The notes under the pieces are model-generated. The model was not told where the DNA came from, ran no database searches, and worked only from the letters and a program-made list of their open reading frames with translations. From Trueperaceae bacterium (GTDB lineage: Bacteria; Deinococcota; Deinococci; Deinococcales; Trueperaceae), in the NCBI GenBank assembly GCA_020431825.1, contig JAGQHN010000010.1, positions 1 to 63,796 on the forward strand: DNA of 63,796 nucleotides. The letters run 5' to 3'. Position 1 is the first letter of the stretch, and each line of letters starts with the position of its first letter. This document shows positions 17,516 to 26,554 of the stretch, piece by piece. A program made the position numbers and the translations under genes.

Positions 17516-18700
17516 CTAGCGCCGTTTTTTGGGGTCCAGCGCATCCCGCAGGCCGTCACCAACGAGGTTCCAACTCAGGATGGCAAAGAAGATGGGAATG
17601 CCCGGCAGGAGCAGCCAGGGAACAAACTGAATGCTGATGCCTCTGGCGGTTGCATCTCTAAGCATAATGCCCCAGCTTGAGGTATCGACTTCACTGGGTC
17701 CAAGACCAATAAAAGATAAGCCTGTTTCCCCCAAGATAAAGCCGGGAATAGCCAGGGTTAAACTAACAATTACATAACTGGCCGTTCCTGGTAAGAGATG
17801 CCGCCAGATAATACGACTTTCACTGGCGCCTAGAGACTTAGCGGCATTGGCATAATCAAGTTCGCGCATACTCAGAATTTGCCCGCGAATAACCCTTGCT
17901 AAGCCACCCCAGCCAATAAAGCCTAGAACAAGGACGATCATGAAAAAGACCTGAGCAGAATTCATTTTTAGTCCAAAGGTTTGGGCTATTGGGTTTCTGG
18001 GGTCGCGTAAAAGTGCTGACAGGGTAATGAGTAGGAAAAGCCCAGGAATAGCGTCAATGATTTCAATAATGCGCATAATAATATCATCAACAATGCCGCC
18101 ATAAAAACCTGCCACACCGCCAAAGAAAAGGCCCAGAAAAAACGAAATCCAAACAGCAATAATGCCAATCATGAGACTGACCTGACCGCCATACAAGACC
18201 CTCGAGAACACATCTTTCCCCAGATTATTGGTTCCCCACAAAAAGATGCGGGCAGGTTCGTCTACCCCAAAGAGATGCAAATCGCTCTCAAAAAGGCCAA
18301 ACAGTTTGTAACTTGCTTCGGGTCGGTTAATAAAAAATCTAATTGGAAACTTACCTTCTTCAGGCTTTTCAACATAAACTTTTTGGCGGGTGACCGGATC
18401 TCGGTCAGATACAACATTATAGATAAAAGGGCGAGTCAAGCGACCTGTATCTGGGTCAATCCAGTGAATTTTGGTGGGGGGTTGAAAATCTGTTGCTGGG
18501 CGCCTCCGATATTCATTGATCCCATAAGGTGCAATGAAACCAGCAAAGGCTGTTACTAGGTACATAAAGATAAGAATGCCGCCGCCAATAAGCGCAGCTT
18601 TATGTTTGCGAAACTGCTCCCAAACAATCTGCGCCTGACTTTTGCTTCTTTCTACCTGTTTGCTTTTTCTAGGGGTGAGGGATTTAGCTGCGTCGGCCAT
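17516..18700 (-). CDS. Peptide ABC transporter permease (OppC/DppC type)
   Basis: A 394-residue inner-membrane permease with a first membrane helix at about residues 36-56 and about five more from residue 170 on. The EAA loop reads YANAAKSLGASESRIIWRHLLPG, and the C-terminal SWNLVGDGLRDALDPKKR is typical of this subunit. About 100 residues between helix 1 and helix 2 (YRRRPATDFQPP to FLWGTNNLGKDVFSR) form a large outer loop, longer than in the E. coli proteins but seen in some relatives. An AAGGAAA site precedes the ATG, 9 bp after the end of the B permease gene. Confidence 0.9.
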   Translation of the reverse strand: MADAAKSLTPRKSKQVERSKSQAQIVWEQFRKHKAALIGGGILIFMYLVTAFAGFIAPYGINEYRRRPATDFQPPTKIHWIDPDTGRLTRPFIYNVVSDRDPVTRQKVYVEKPEEGKFPIRFFINRPEASYKLFGLFESDLHLFGVDEPARIFLWGTNNLGKDVFSRVLYGGQVSLMIGIIAVWISFFLGLFFGGVAGFYGGIVDDIIMRIIEIIDAIPGLFLLITLSALLRDPRNPIAQTFGLKMNSAQVFFMIVLVLGFIGWGGLARVIRGQILSMRELDYANAAKSLGASESRIIWRHLLPGTASYVIVSLTLAIPGFILGETGLSFIGLGPSEVDTSSWGIMLRDATARGISIQFVPWLLLPGIPIFFAILSWNLVGDGLRDALDPKKRR

Positions 18701-18709
18701 TACATTTCC

Positions 18710-19711
18710 TTAGTTATACCGAATTCTTGGGTCTACAACGGCCAAAAGCAAGTCGGAAATAAGATTGCCAATCATAAGTAAAAGGGTAGAGATGATGAGA
18801 AATCCAAGCACCACATAGATATCCTGTGCTGTTAGGGCTTGAAGTAGGGTAGGTGTAATGCCGGGCCAGGAAACGACAATTTCAACGAGGCCAGCTCCGC
18901 CGATGAGTCCTGGCAATAGGGCACCTATAGTGGCGACAAAAGGAATAATGGCGATACGTAAAGCATGTTTATAGTTAATTTTGCGCTCATCCAGACCTTT
19001 TGAACGTGCTGTCCTGATGTAATCACTGCTAAGTTGTTCAATCATTTGCCCTCGCAAAATACGTGTCAAACCTGCAATACCACTGGTGGCAACAACAAAA
19101 GCTGGCATAAGGGCGTGCCACAGGACATCTTTAAATTTGCCAAAAGCGGTTAAGGTGTCATAGTTACTGCTGGTCATTTGTGCTACGGGCAAGATGAGCT
19201 GGTTATAGTCAAAATATTCGCGGGTAAAACTACGAAACAAAAAGATACACAGAATAAGAACCTGAGCAAAGAAGAAATTAGGGATGGCCAGGCCAAAGTA
19301 GCTCACAGCACTAATAATTTGGTCAGCAACAGAATATTGCCTCACCGCAGAAAATACACCTAAAGGGATAGCAACTGCATAAAGCATAATCAGAGATATG
19401 CCTACCAAAATCAGCGAATTGATAATGGGTTTGGTTATAACTGCAGAGACGGGTTGATTGCCACTAAAAGATTGACCAAGGTCAAATCTTAACAGGCTAC
19501 CCATCCAGAGAAAATACTGAGTGTACCAGGGTTTATCTAGACCAAAACTTTGCTCGAGCCGTGCAATCGTTTCAGGTCTAACATCAGGGCTTAAACGCAT
19601 ACTGTTTAAGAAGTCGCCCGGAACAAGTTGGGAAATGATAAATGCCAGCAAGGTTGCCCCGATAAAAGTGGGGATTAAATGAATAATGCGGCGAATGATA
19701 TAAGGAATCAC
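18710..19711 (-). CDS. Peptide ABC transporter permease (OppB/DppB type)
   Basis: A 333-residue permease with six predicted membrane helices, starting IPYIIRRIIHLIPTFIGATLLAF and with the EAA loop YIRTARSKGLDERKINYKHALR. LVPGDF near residue 30 is the usual short outer motif. The start is a GTG with an AGGAG site 8 nt before it. It makes the channel with the C-type permease. A strong hairpin separates it from the upstream binding-protein gene, a layout that normally gives more binding protein than permease. Confidence 0.9.
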   Translation of the reverse strand: MIPYIIRRIIHLIPTFIGATLLAFIISQLVPGDFLNSMRLSPDVRPETIARLEQSFGLDKPWYTQYFLWMGSLLRFDLGQSFSGNQPVSAVITKPIINSLILVGISLIMLYAVAIPLGVFSAVRQYSVADQIISAVSYFGLAIPNFFFAQVLILCIFLFRSFTREYFDYNQLILPVAQMTSSNYDTLTAFGKFKDVLWHALMPAFVVATSGIAGLTRILRGQMIEQLSSDYIRTARSKGLDERKINYKHALRIAIIPFVATIGALLPGLIGGAGLVEIVVSWPGITPTLLQALTAQDIYVVLGFLIISTLLLMIGNLISDLLLAVVDPRIRYN

Positions 19712-19800
19712 AATTTTCTCCTGAGATAGAAGTCCTGAGCTTTTATCTCCTTATAAGTTCTACTTTAAATAATTTCTGGTAAGGCAAGAGATTAAGAGTT

Positions 19801-19832
19801 TAACAAGGCGAGAAATAACTCTCGCCTTGTTA
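19801..19832 (-). terminator. Intercistronic hairpin (13-bp stem)
   Basis: TAACAAGGCGAGA and its exact complement form a 13-bp stem around AATAAC. On the minus strand no clean T run follows, so it is more likely a message-stabilising or partial terminator element than a full terminator. It sits between the binding protein and permease genes. Confidence 0.65.
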
Positions 19833-19844
19833 AAAAGTTTTTAC

Positions 19845-21590
19845 TTATTGCTTAATGTAGGTTAAAGCAATTTCGCGTGAACCAACAATAGAGTTGATGA
19901 GTCCATCTGGATGTTGACCACCAACGGTATTTAACCAACTATAGTGAGCAGCAGGGCTAACAGTATAGACAATAGGTTGAAGTTCAGCTTCAACTTCTTG
20001 AATACGGTAACCAATGTCACGAGCGGCAGCCGTATCGAGGGTTTCACGACCTTCATAGTAGAGTTTGGTCATAAGTTGCTCTTCAACAGCAATACAGCTA
20101 CCTGAAGTGTTGTACATGTGCAGGTTAGTACCGCAGGGAATAACATTAGAACCAAAAGGATAATCGCGGTTACCACCCGTTAAACCAATCAAGATGGCGT
20201 CATAAGGACGGTCATCGCCTTCAGAAAGCAGTTGGTCAACAAGAAGGCTAAACTCAATAGCCTGAACTTCGACATCTACGCCAATTTCACGGGCAGAATC
20301 GGCAAAAATCTGAGCAATTTGTTCGCGTTGACTGTTACCGGCATTGGTAGCTAAGACAAAGCTAAGAGCATTGCCTTCGCTATCGACCAAGATGCCATCA
20401 CTGTTGGTACTGGTGAAGCCAATGTCTCTTAAAAGTGCAGCAGCAGCTTCAGGGTCATAGTCGTACTTGGGAACATCTGGGTTAATCCAGTAATCCATAA
20501 CGGCATACACGCTCGAGTATGCAGGAGATGCAGAACCACCGTAAACGAGGTCAACCATAGCTTCACGGTCGGTTAAGTGGCTCATGGCACGTCTAAAGTC
20601 AACATTGCGGAAGACACTTTGTAAGAAAGGATTTGAAGCTTTGTTCCAGTTAAAGGTGATGAACTGGCTCGAGGCTACCGGGCTGATGTTTTCAAGAACA
20701 GTAGCGTCAATGTCACCATTTTGAATAGCTACATTAATGACACCAATATCATCAAGGTTACGTGGGCTAAATGCATCAATTTCGCCAGCAAGATAAAGGT
20801 TTAGGGCAGCGTCTTGGCTTTCTACAACAGCAAAGGTATAACCGTCCATATAGGGAAGGGCGTTACCAGCCTCGTCAACATTCCATTGACCAAAGGTTGG
20901 GTTTTTGACGAAAATCACGCGTTCACCAGAACGATATTCACTAGGAATAAAAGGACCAGAACCTACAAATTGACTCAGGTCAGCATCTGTACCCCAGGCA
21001 GCGGTAAGCGCTTCAGCGCCGCCAGAACGGTAAAGTTCACCCAGAATATGATCTGGCCAGGGGGTAAGAGCAACAACACCAAGAGCTGTACGATCTGATT
21101 TAGGGAAGTTAAATCTGAGGCTGTTATCGCCTGTAATTTCTAAGGTGATTTGGTCATCGCCAATAAACCAGCCATCATAAGAGTTTGAACCTACATCAGG
21201 ATCAGTTTCAGCTTGATAGGTAAAGAAATAATCCTGAACAGTGATAGGAGTGCCGTCACTCCATACCAGCCCATCACGTAGTGTTACATCAACAGTAAGA
21301 CCATCATCTGAAATGTTAAAGCTATCAGCGGCGTAAGAAAGCCATTCATCGGAATCAGGACCACGGGTTAAAAGGCTGGCACCCTGAAATGCTAGATTTG
21401 ATACGCCAGTTGATTCAGCGGTTACAAAGGGATTAAAGGTGCGAACTTCGCTAAACTCATAATCGCGAAAAGTACCGCCCATTTGAACACTATCAGGATC
21501 AGCAATCCAGGCATTTGGCCAAACAAAAGGCTGTGCAAAGCCCATTGATAGGAGAGCTAAGACAGCAATACCAAGTAGAACTTTTCTCAT
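19845..21590 (-). CDS. Peptide ABC transporter substrate-binding protein (family 5)
   Basis: A 581-residue exported protein. The signal peptide MRKVLLGIAVLALLSMGFAQ ends without a lipobox Cys, so a soluble periplasmic form is likely. The mature part has family 5 marks: VTLRDGLVWSDGTPITVQDYFF near residue 115 and FRRAMSHLTDREAM near residue 330. It captures peptides or related solutes for the ABC permease encoded next. A GGAGGT site precedes the ATG. Its gene leads the operon and has a long leader with nested inverted repeats. The binding preference cannot be inferred; nickel or heme binding relatives exist in this family. Confidence 0.9.
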   Translation of the reverse strand: MRKVLLGIAVLALLSMGFAQPFVWPNAWIADPDSVQMGGTFRDYEFSEVRTFNPFVTAESTGVSNLAFQGASLLTRGPDSDEWLSYAADSFNISDDGLTVDVTLRDGLVWSDGTPITVQDYFFTYQAETDPDVGSNSYDGWFIGDDQITLEITGDNSLRFNFPKSDRTALGVVALTPWPDHILGELYRSGGAEALTAAWGTDADLSQFVGSGPFIPSEYRSGERVIFVKNPTFGQWNVDEAGNALPYMDGYTFAVVESQDAALNLYLAGEIDAFSPRNLDDIGVINVAIQNGDIDATVLENISPVASSQFITFNWNKASNPFLQSVFRNVDFRRAMSHLTDREAMVDLVYGGSASPAYSSVYAVMDYWINPDVPKYDYDPEAAAALLRDIGFTSTNSDGILVDSEGNALSFVLATNAGNSQREQIAQIFADSAREIGVDVEVQAIEFSLLVDQLLSEGDDRPYDAILIGLTGGNRDYPFGSNVIPCGTNLHMYNTSGSCIAVEEQLMTKLYYEGRETLDTAAARDIGYRIQEVEAELQPIVYTVSPAAHYSWLNTVGGQHPDGLINSIVGSREIALTYIKQ

Positions 21591-21636
21591 ACTACCTCCA
21601 AAGGTGTCTATTTAAGCCAGTAGTTATACCTAGCTG

Positions 21637-21685
21637 CTCACCTAAGCTAGATTTAAGAACGGAATTCTTAATATCCCTAGGTGAG
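21637..21685. promoter_or_regulatory. Nested inverted repeats upstream of the binding-protein gene
   Basis: An outer pair CTCACCTA (21637) and TAGGTGAG (21678) encloses an inner pair TTAAGAA (21653) and TTCTTAA (21665). The nest lies 47-95 bp before the ATG and could be an operator or a leader RNA structure. A TATAAC is found downstream on the minus strand near 21627. Confidence 0.5.
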
Positions 21686-21804
21686 TGGGCTATATACAAC
21701 TACCCACTATGCTTAAAAAGTACCATCTTAGCCTACTAGGGTCAATGAATCTCAGCTTACAAATGCTTCATTCTGCTAAGAGAATGCTCTCATAAAGCCC
21801 ATAA

Positions 21805-21832
21805 AAGTAAAAAATCTGGCATAGACCAGATT
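21805..21832 (-). terminator. Terminator of secG
   Basis: On the minus strand AATCTGG and CCAGATT form a stem with a 6-nt loop followed by a run of T. It is about 26 bp after the secG stop codon. Confidence 0.75.
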
Positions 21833-21858
21833 CATTATTATGGTTGTGAAAAGAGAAT

Positions 21859-22086
21859 TTATCTGGGAATGATATTTAGGAGAATGGCTAAAACGCCCCA
21901 GGTAACCCCTAAAATAATGGTTAAACGGTGCAGGCCACCTGCGGTGCCACCGCCCGTGGTACTAAAGTCACCACCGCCACCATCTAAACCGCCCAGGCCG
22001 CTTTGCTTGGGTTCTTGTAATAAAATAATTGCTGTTAGCAAAATACAAATAAGAATAAAAATAACCAGTACCAGATAAAAAAGCAT
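21859..22086 (-). CDS. secG: Preprotein translocase subunit SecG
   Basis: A 75-residue protein with a first membrane helix (about 2-24), the conserved LLQEPKQSGLGG turn, a glycine-rich loop with GGGGDFSTTGGGTAGG, and a second helix (about 52-72). These are the defining parts of SecG, which helps SecYE move proteins across the inner membrane. A GGAGGA site stands before the ATG. It lies downstream of tRNA-Leu on the same strand, an arrangement commonly seen because secG often neighbours tRNA-Leu genes. Confidence 0.93.
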   Translation of the reverse strand: MLFYLVLVIFILICILLTAIILLQEPKQSGLGGLDGGGGDFSTTGGGTAGGLHRLTIILGVTWGVLAILLNIIPR

Positions 22087-22110
22087 AAATCCTCCAGCAC
22101 TCTTTGAGTC

Positions 22111-22196
22111 GGTGATGTACCAGATTTTGTGTAGCTATTAGTAAAGCCCTTTACTTGTTGGGATTGCCTCTTGCCATACCCACAAAATCAGACACC
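22111..22196. repeat. 86-bp palindrome-ended element, copy 1
   Basis: Ends are GGTG..GTACCAGATTTTGTG and CACAAAATCAGACACC, an imperfect inverted repeat. The same ends occur in reverse orientation at 23165-23247. It lies between secG and the tRNA gene. Confidence 0.7.
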
Positions 22197-22220
22197 TTCC
22201 TGGAGTGCGAACCTTAAAGG

Positions 22221-22305
22221 TGGTGCCGAAGGCGGGACTCGAACCCGCACGGTTTTATCCACTCGATTTTGAGTCGAGCGCGTCTACCAATTCCGCCACT
22301 TCGGC
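22221..22305 (-). tRNA. tRNA-Leu (CAA anticodon)
   Basis: Read on the minus strand, acceptor arms GCCGAAG and CTTCGGC pair, followed by discriminator A and an encoded CCA. The anticodon stem CTCGA/TCGAG encloses the loop CTCAAAA, giving anticodon CAA for codon UUG. The variable arm is a long class II arm with a GG/CC stem, as expected for leucine tRNA, and the T arm is GCGGG TTCGAGT CCCGC. A promoter with ideal spacing lies just upstream. Confidence 0.97.
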
Positions 22306-22315
22306 GCAGCATCAC

Positions 22316-22344
22316 ATAGTAGCAAGTTGTTGGTCAGGGGTCAA
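22316..22344 (-). promoter_or_regulatory. tRNA-Leu promoter
   Basis: TTGACC and TACTAT are separated by exactly 17 bp, and the tRNA 5' end follows 10 nt after the -10 box. This is the clearest classical promoter in the window. Confidence 0.8.
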
Positions 22345-22455
22345 CAGGGAAATTGGACCTGAGTATGATTCTTTTCTTAAAAGAAGGGCTGATTTTAATA
22401 CCTATTTCTTTTCCTTGATATGCTTTACTTTAGTTTAGGCTATGGGAGAACTTAA

Positions 22456-23157
22456 ATGAACGTTGCTGTAATTAGATTTCCAGGATCAAACTGTGATGAT
22501 GATGCCAGATATGTGCTGGCAGATATTTTAAAGACAAAGGTGTCAATGGTCTGGCACCAGGAGCATGAACTAGGAAACGTTGATGCGGTAGTTTTGCCTG
22601 GGGGATTTAGCTACGGTGACTACTTGCGAAGTGGGGCAATGGCTGCTCTCAGTCCTATAATGACCGACTTAAAACGTTTTGCCGAGCGTGGTGGCTATGT
22701 TTTGGGCATTTGTAATGGCTTTCAGATTTTAACGGAAGCAGGTCTACTCGAGGGACAACTGGCCAGACGCCCGCAACTCAGTTTTATCTGTGACACAGTT
22801 ACCTTAAGGGTTGAGAATAATAAAACAGCGTTTAGCTCTGACTATAAAGAGGGGCAGCTTTTGCGCATTCCTGTAGCTCATAATGATGGCAGTTACTACG
22901 CTGATGAGGAGACGTTAAGGAGGCTCGAGCAAAAGGGTCAAATCGTTTTTCGCTATGTTTCTGAATCTGGCGAACGCTCGGATAGTGCAAATCCTAACGG
23001 CAGCTTGAATCACATTGCTGGCATCATAAATACTCAGGGTAATGTACTTGGAATGATGCCCCATCCAGAAAGAGCCGCCGAAGGTCTACTTGGTTCCGAA
23101 GATGGTTTGGCTCTGTTTACCTCGTTACTTAAACAGGCCAAGGGAGTTTTAGCATAG
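22456..23157 (+). CDS. purQ: Phosphoribosylformylglycinamidine synthase, glutaminase subunit
   Basis: A 233-residue class I glutamine amidotransferase. The nucleophile Cys is in VLGICNGFQILTEAGLL and the catalytic His and Glu are in MMPHPERAAE. PurQ gives ammonia to PurL for the fourth step of purine synthesis. In organisms with small PurL a third part, PurS (about 80 residues), bridges the two; no purS is found directly upstream, which is the usual place. The gene is isolated from purL by a HAD phosphatase gene and a repeat element. TAGGCT and TATGGG boxes precede the ATG. Confidence 0.93.
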   Translation: MNVAVIRFPGSNCDDDARYVLADILKTKVSMVWHQEHELGNVDAVVLPGGFSYGDYLRSGAMAALSPIMTDLKRFAERGGYVLGICNGFQILTEAGLLEGQLARRPQLSFICDTVTLRVENNKTAFSSDYKEGQLLRIPVAHNDGSYYADEETLRRLEQKGQIVFRYVSESGERSDSANPNGSLNHIAGIINTQGNVLGMMPHPERAAEGLLGSEDGLALFTSLLKQAKGVLA

Positions 23158-23164
23158 ATTTGAA

Positions 23165-23247
23165 GGTGTCCGATTTTGTGTTTGGGAATCTGCAAAATGA
23201 AGCGGTGTTAGTAGCTATTCGCCTAAAAACACAAAATCTGGTACACC
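23165..23247. repeat. 83-bp palindrome-ended element, copy 2 (opposite orientation)
   Basis: Ends are GGTGTCCGATTTTGTG and CACAAAATCTGGTACACC. Reverse-complemented, both ends match copy 1 at 22111-22196. It begins 8 bp after purQ, so it may also end that transcript. Confidence 0.7.
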
Positions 23248-23266
23248 GTCTAGATACAGGTAGGTT

Positions 23267-24088
23267 ATGAGCTTTTTTATCGCTTGCGATATTGACCACA
23301 CACTTTTAAGTGATTCAGGAGAACTCTTAAGCCAAAATGTGGAAGCGCTTCACCGGGCCATAAGTCAGGGCGCAACTGTTGTTCTGGCGACAGCCCGCAG
23401 TTATGCTGGTGCTAAACCAATCCACGACGCTTTAAAGTTAGAAACCCCAATAGTAGTCAGTAATGGCACGCTGGTTTGTGAGCCTGATGGTCTGGTGCTA
23501 AAGGCTTATGCCATTGATCCTCATATTGCAGAGATTCTGGTTAATCTCTATACCGAAACGCCGCATCATTGGAGTTTTCGCACTTCGGAGCGAGCTTATA
23601 TACACCCGAGTTTTGAGACCAAAAATTCACCTTTTGCTGATCAGAAGCATTATTTACCAACCGAGCGTGAGCGCTTAGAGGATGCAACGAAAGGCTACTC
23701 GAGCCTTATTACAGCAAGCCTCTTCGGGCAAGGTATGCGTCCCTTTTTTGATCGACATAGCTGGGAAAGCATGAATCTTGTGGCTGACTTTTATCCCCCA
23801 AGCCACTACACCCATCTGGAAACCATGAGTACCATGTGCCAAAAAGCCAGTAAAGGTAACGCCGTGGATTGGTTAAGAAACTATCTGGGATTAGCCAACG
23901 CTCCCACCTTATGTCTGGGTGATAGTGTCGCTGACGCCACTATGTTCTCTCTAGGAATAGGGGTCGCGCCTGCCAATGCCAGTGATATTGTCAGAGCACA
24001 GGCACACTGGGTTGCACCGCACTGTGATGAAGGTAGTGTTGCAGCAGCACTCGAGCGCTTTGTGTTTCAAGGGGTCAGTACCCAGTAA
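23267..24088 (+). CDS. HAD-superfamily (Cof-type) phosphatase
   Basis: A 273-residue haloacid dehalogenase-like hydrolase. Motif I is CDIDHTLL with the nucleophilic Asp, motif II is the Ser/Thr in VLATARSY, and motif IV is LCLGDSVADATMF. A large cap between about residues 85 and 190 places it in subfamily IIB, which removes phosphate from sugar phosphates, nucleotides or flavin mononucleotide. Its stop codon lies in the first unit of a 14-bp tandem repeat. The location between purQ and purL does not prove a purine role. Confidence 0.85.
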   Translation: MSFFIACDIDHTLLSDSGELLSQNVEALHRAISQGATVVLATARSYAGAKPIHDALKLETPIVVSNGTLVCEPDGLVLKAYAIDPHIAEILVNLYTETPHHWSFRTSERAYIHPSFETKNSPFADQKHYLPTERERLEDATKGYSSLITASLFGQGMRPFFDRHSWESMNLVADFYPPSHYTHLETMSTMCQKASKGNAVDWLRNYLGLANAPTLCLGDSVADATMFSLGIGVAPANASDIVRAQAHWVAPHCDEGSVAAALERFVFQGVSTQ

Positions 24089-24119
24089 AAAGTACCTAGT
24101 AAAAATTACCCAGTAAAAA
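24078..24119. repeat. 14-bp tandem repeat, three units
   Basis: Units GTACCCAGTAAAAA, GTACCTAGTAAAAA and TTACCCAGTAAAAA follow one another. The first contains the stop of the HAD gene. A partial fourth unit (GTGGCTAG) follows. Confidence 0.75.
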
Positions 24120-24278
24120 GTGGCTAGAGATGAGTCGTGGGCGGGGCATTTTATTAGGTCTTTAAAATTGATAATGAAACAGATGCTTTGCAAGCCCTTC
24201 ACTCTAGTTTCTAGCCTGTGCTGGAATGAAAAATGAGAGTGATTTTCTTAGTGATTTATCTCTTTATCTTTTCACTAA

Positions 24279-24314
24279 CCACTTTCCACTCATTATTTTC
24301 CACTTTCCACTCAT
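24279..24314. repeat. 15-bp direct repeat upstream of purL
   Basis: CCACTTTCCACTCAT occurs at 24279 and again at 24300, separated by 6 bp, with further CACTTTCC at 24315. It ends about 30 bp before the purL start. Confidence 0.65.
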
Positions 24315-24330
24315 CACTTTCCTAATCTGG

Positions 24331-24336
24331 TATAAC
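24331..24336 (+). promoter_or_regulatory. -10 box TATAAC, leaderless purL start
   Basis: TATAAC lies 7 nt before GTG-ATG (24344/24347) and no Shine-Dalgarno site is seen, so the message is probably leaderless. Confidence 0.45.
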
Positions 24337-24346
24337 TACTCAGGTG

Positions 24347-26554
24347 ATGCGTGAACAAAGCTTGCGTGAGCAGGCAGCCACCTTTGGCCTGAGCCTGGAA
24401 GAATTTGATTCTGTTGTAAAGATTTTAGACCGTGAGCCTAATAGTTTAGAGGCTGCTATGTTTGGTGCACTCTGGAGTGAGCACTGTGGCTATAAGAATT
24501 CTCGTCCTTTACTTAGGCGATTGCCTACCAAAGGCGAGCAAGTCTTACAGGGTCCTGGCGAAAATGCTGGTGTCGTTGATATAGGCGAAGGGTTTGCCGT
24601 AGCTTTTAAAATGGAAAGCCACAATCATCCTAGCGCGGTTGAGCCAGTGCAGGGCGCTGCGACAGGGGTTGGTGGCATTCTGAGAGATATTTTTGCTATG
24701 GGTGCTCGGCCCGTAGCTGTCCTTGATTCGCTTAGATTTGGCCCTTTGGATAATGACCGAACTCGCTATCTTTTGGGAGGTGTGGTTCACGGTATTTCGC
24801 TTTATGGCAATGCTATTGGTGTACCCACGGTGGGTGGTGAGATTGTTTTTCACCCCTGCTACCAGGAGAACCCACTGGTAAATGTGATGGCATTGGGCTA
24901 CATGCGCCATGAGGATTTGCAGAGTGGCACAGTAGGTAATGTTGGAAACCAGCTTATTTATGTAGGTTCAAAAACAGGGCGAGATGGTCTGGGTGGGGCT
25001 GTCTTTGCCTCAGCTGATTTATCAGAGACAAGTAATGAGGACCGTCCTGCGGTGCAAGTAGGTGACCCATTTATGGAGAAGTTACTTCTCGAGGCTTGTC
25101 TCGAGGCCATCGAAAAAGAGCTGGTCATTGGTGTGCAGGACATGGGGGCGGCGGGTATAACCAGCAGTGTAGGAGAAATGGCCTACCGAGCAGGTAAAGG
25201 AGTTGACCTGCATGTTAACCGGGTTCCCCGCCGTGAGGAAGGTATGACACCTCTGGAAGTCATGCTCTCTGAGTCTCAGGAACGTATGGTTTTAACAGCC
25301 AAGCCCGGTAAAGAAGCTGAGCTTATCGCTCTCTTGGAAAAGTGGGAATTAGACGCGACCATTATTGGTGAAGTGGCAGAGCACGGTATGTTTCGCATTA
25401 TTGAAAACGGCGAAATAGTGGGAGATATGCCAGTTGCTGCGCTAAACGAAGCGCCTACCTATACCCGTCAGGGCATCGAAAATCAGGAAATCAAGGATAA
25501 GCGCGAATTGCCTTTTGAAGTTGATATTCCTAAAGATTTGGGTAAAACGCTGCTTAAGCTTTTGGCTAATCCCACCATTGCCAGCAAACGACCTGTGTTT
25601 GAACAGTATGACTATCAGGTGATGACCAATACGGTGATCGTGCCTGGGCAGGCTGATGCTGCGGTTTTACGCGTCAAAGGAACGACGAAAGGCGTTGCTG
25701 CAACTACCGATTGCAACCCGCGCTACTGCCAGCTTATGCCTAAACGTGGCGCCATGATTGCGGTGGCTGAAGCTGCTAGAAATTTATCTTGTGTGGGCGC
25801 AACACCTTTAGCTATAACCGATAATTTGAATTTTGGAAACCCTACAAGGACCGATGTTTATTTTGAACTCGAGCAGGCGATTGATGGTCTAAGCGAAGCT
25901 TGTCTTGCGCTAAATACGCCAGTTACTGGAGGCAATGTCAGCCTTTATAATCAGTACACTTCGGAAGGCAGGCTGGTGGCCATTCACCCAACCCCGACGG
26001 TAGGTATGGTAGGCGTTTTACCTGATGTAAGTAAGAGAGCCACTCAGGACTTAAAGCGTGAGGGAGATATCCTTATCCTGCTTGGAGAAAACACTTCGGA
26101 GCTGGGTGCCAGCGAGTATCTTTATACTGAGCATGGGCTCGAGCTAGGTTTTCCGCCAGATATCAATCTAGAAAAGGAAAAAGCCGTTCAGCAAACTGCC
26201 CAAAGCCTCATTCAACAGGGTTTATGCGATACCGCGCACGACTGCTCAGAGGGTGGTCTTGCGGTTGCACTGGCGGAAATGGCTATTGCAGGTAATAAAG
26301 GTATCAAAGTAAGTCTTAAAGAAACCATTAGGCCTGATGCTCTGCTTTTTGGTGAGGCGCAGTCACGCATCCTTCTCAGCATTGAAAAAGCTAAACTCGA
26401 GCGTGTGAAAGAGGTGCTTAAGGTGCCCTTTCAGATTCTGGGAGAAGTCTCGGGAGAGAACTTTGAACTGTCTTTTCCCTCAGGTAGCATAGCGTTTCCT
26501 TTAAGTGAAATCAGTAGCACTTTTTATTCGCCACTACGAGAGGCTTTATCGTGA
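24347..26554 (+). CDS. purL: Phosphoribosylformylglycinamidine synthase, synthetase subunit
   Basis: A 735-residue small-type PurL with [39 protein letters not shown] (the ATP and substrate site), [13 protein letters not shown] and [15 protein letters not shown]. It makes FGAM from FGAR with ammonia delivered by PurQ. The small form lacks the fused glutaminase and needs PurQ and normally PurS. A GTG and an ATG lie in tandem; the ATG is preferred. Its stop overlaps the GTG start of purF by 4 bp, so the two are coupled. Confidence 0.95.
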   Translation: MREQSLREQAATFGLSLEEFDSVVKILDREPNSLEAAMFGALWSEHCGYKNSRPLLRRLPTKGEQVLQGPGENAGVVDIGEGFAVAFKMESHNHPSAVEPVQGAATGVGGILRDIFAMGARPVAVLDSLRFGPLDNDRTRYLLGGVVHGISLYGNAIGVPTVGGEIVFHPCYQENPLVNVMALGYMRHEDLQSGTVGNVGNQLIYVGSKTGRDGLGGAVFASADLSETSNEDRPAVQVGDPFMEKLLLEACLEAIEKELVIGVQDMGAAGITSSVGEMAYRAGKGVDLHVNRVPRREEGMTPLEVMLSESQERMVLTAKPGKEAELIALLEKWELDATIIGEVAEHGMFRIIENGEIVGDMPVAALNEAPTYTRQGIENQEIKDKRELPFEVDIPKDLGKTLLKLLANPTIASKRPVFEQYDYQVMTNTVIVPGQADAAVLRVKGTTKGVAATTDCNPRYCQLMPKRGAMIAVAEAARNLSCVGATPLAITDNLNFGNPTRTDVYFELEQAIDGLSEACLALNTPVTGGNVSLYNQYTSEGRLVAIHPTPTVGMVGVLPDVSKRATQDLKREGDILILLGENTSELGASEYLYTEHGLELGFPPDINLEKEKAVQQTAQSLIQQGLCDTAHDCSEGGLAVALAEMAIAGNKGIKVSLKETIRPDALLFGEAQSRILLSIEKAKLERVKEVLKVPFQILGEVSGENFELSFPSGSIAFPLSEISSTFYSPLREALS

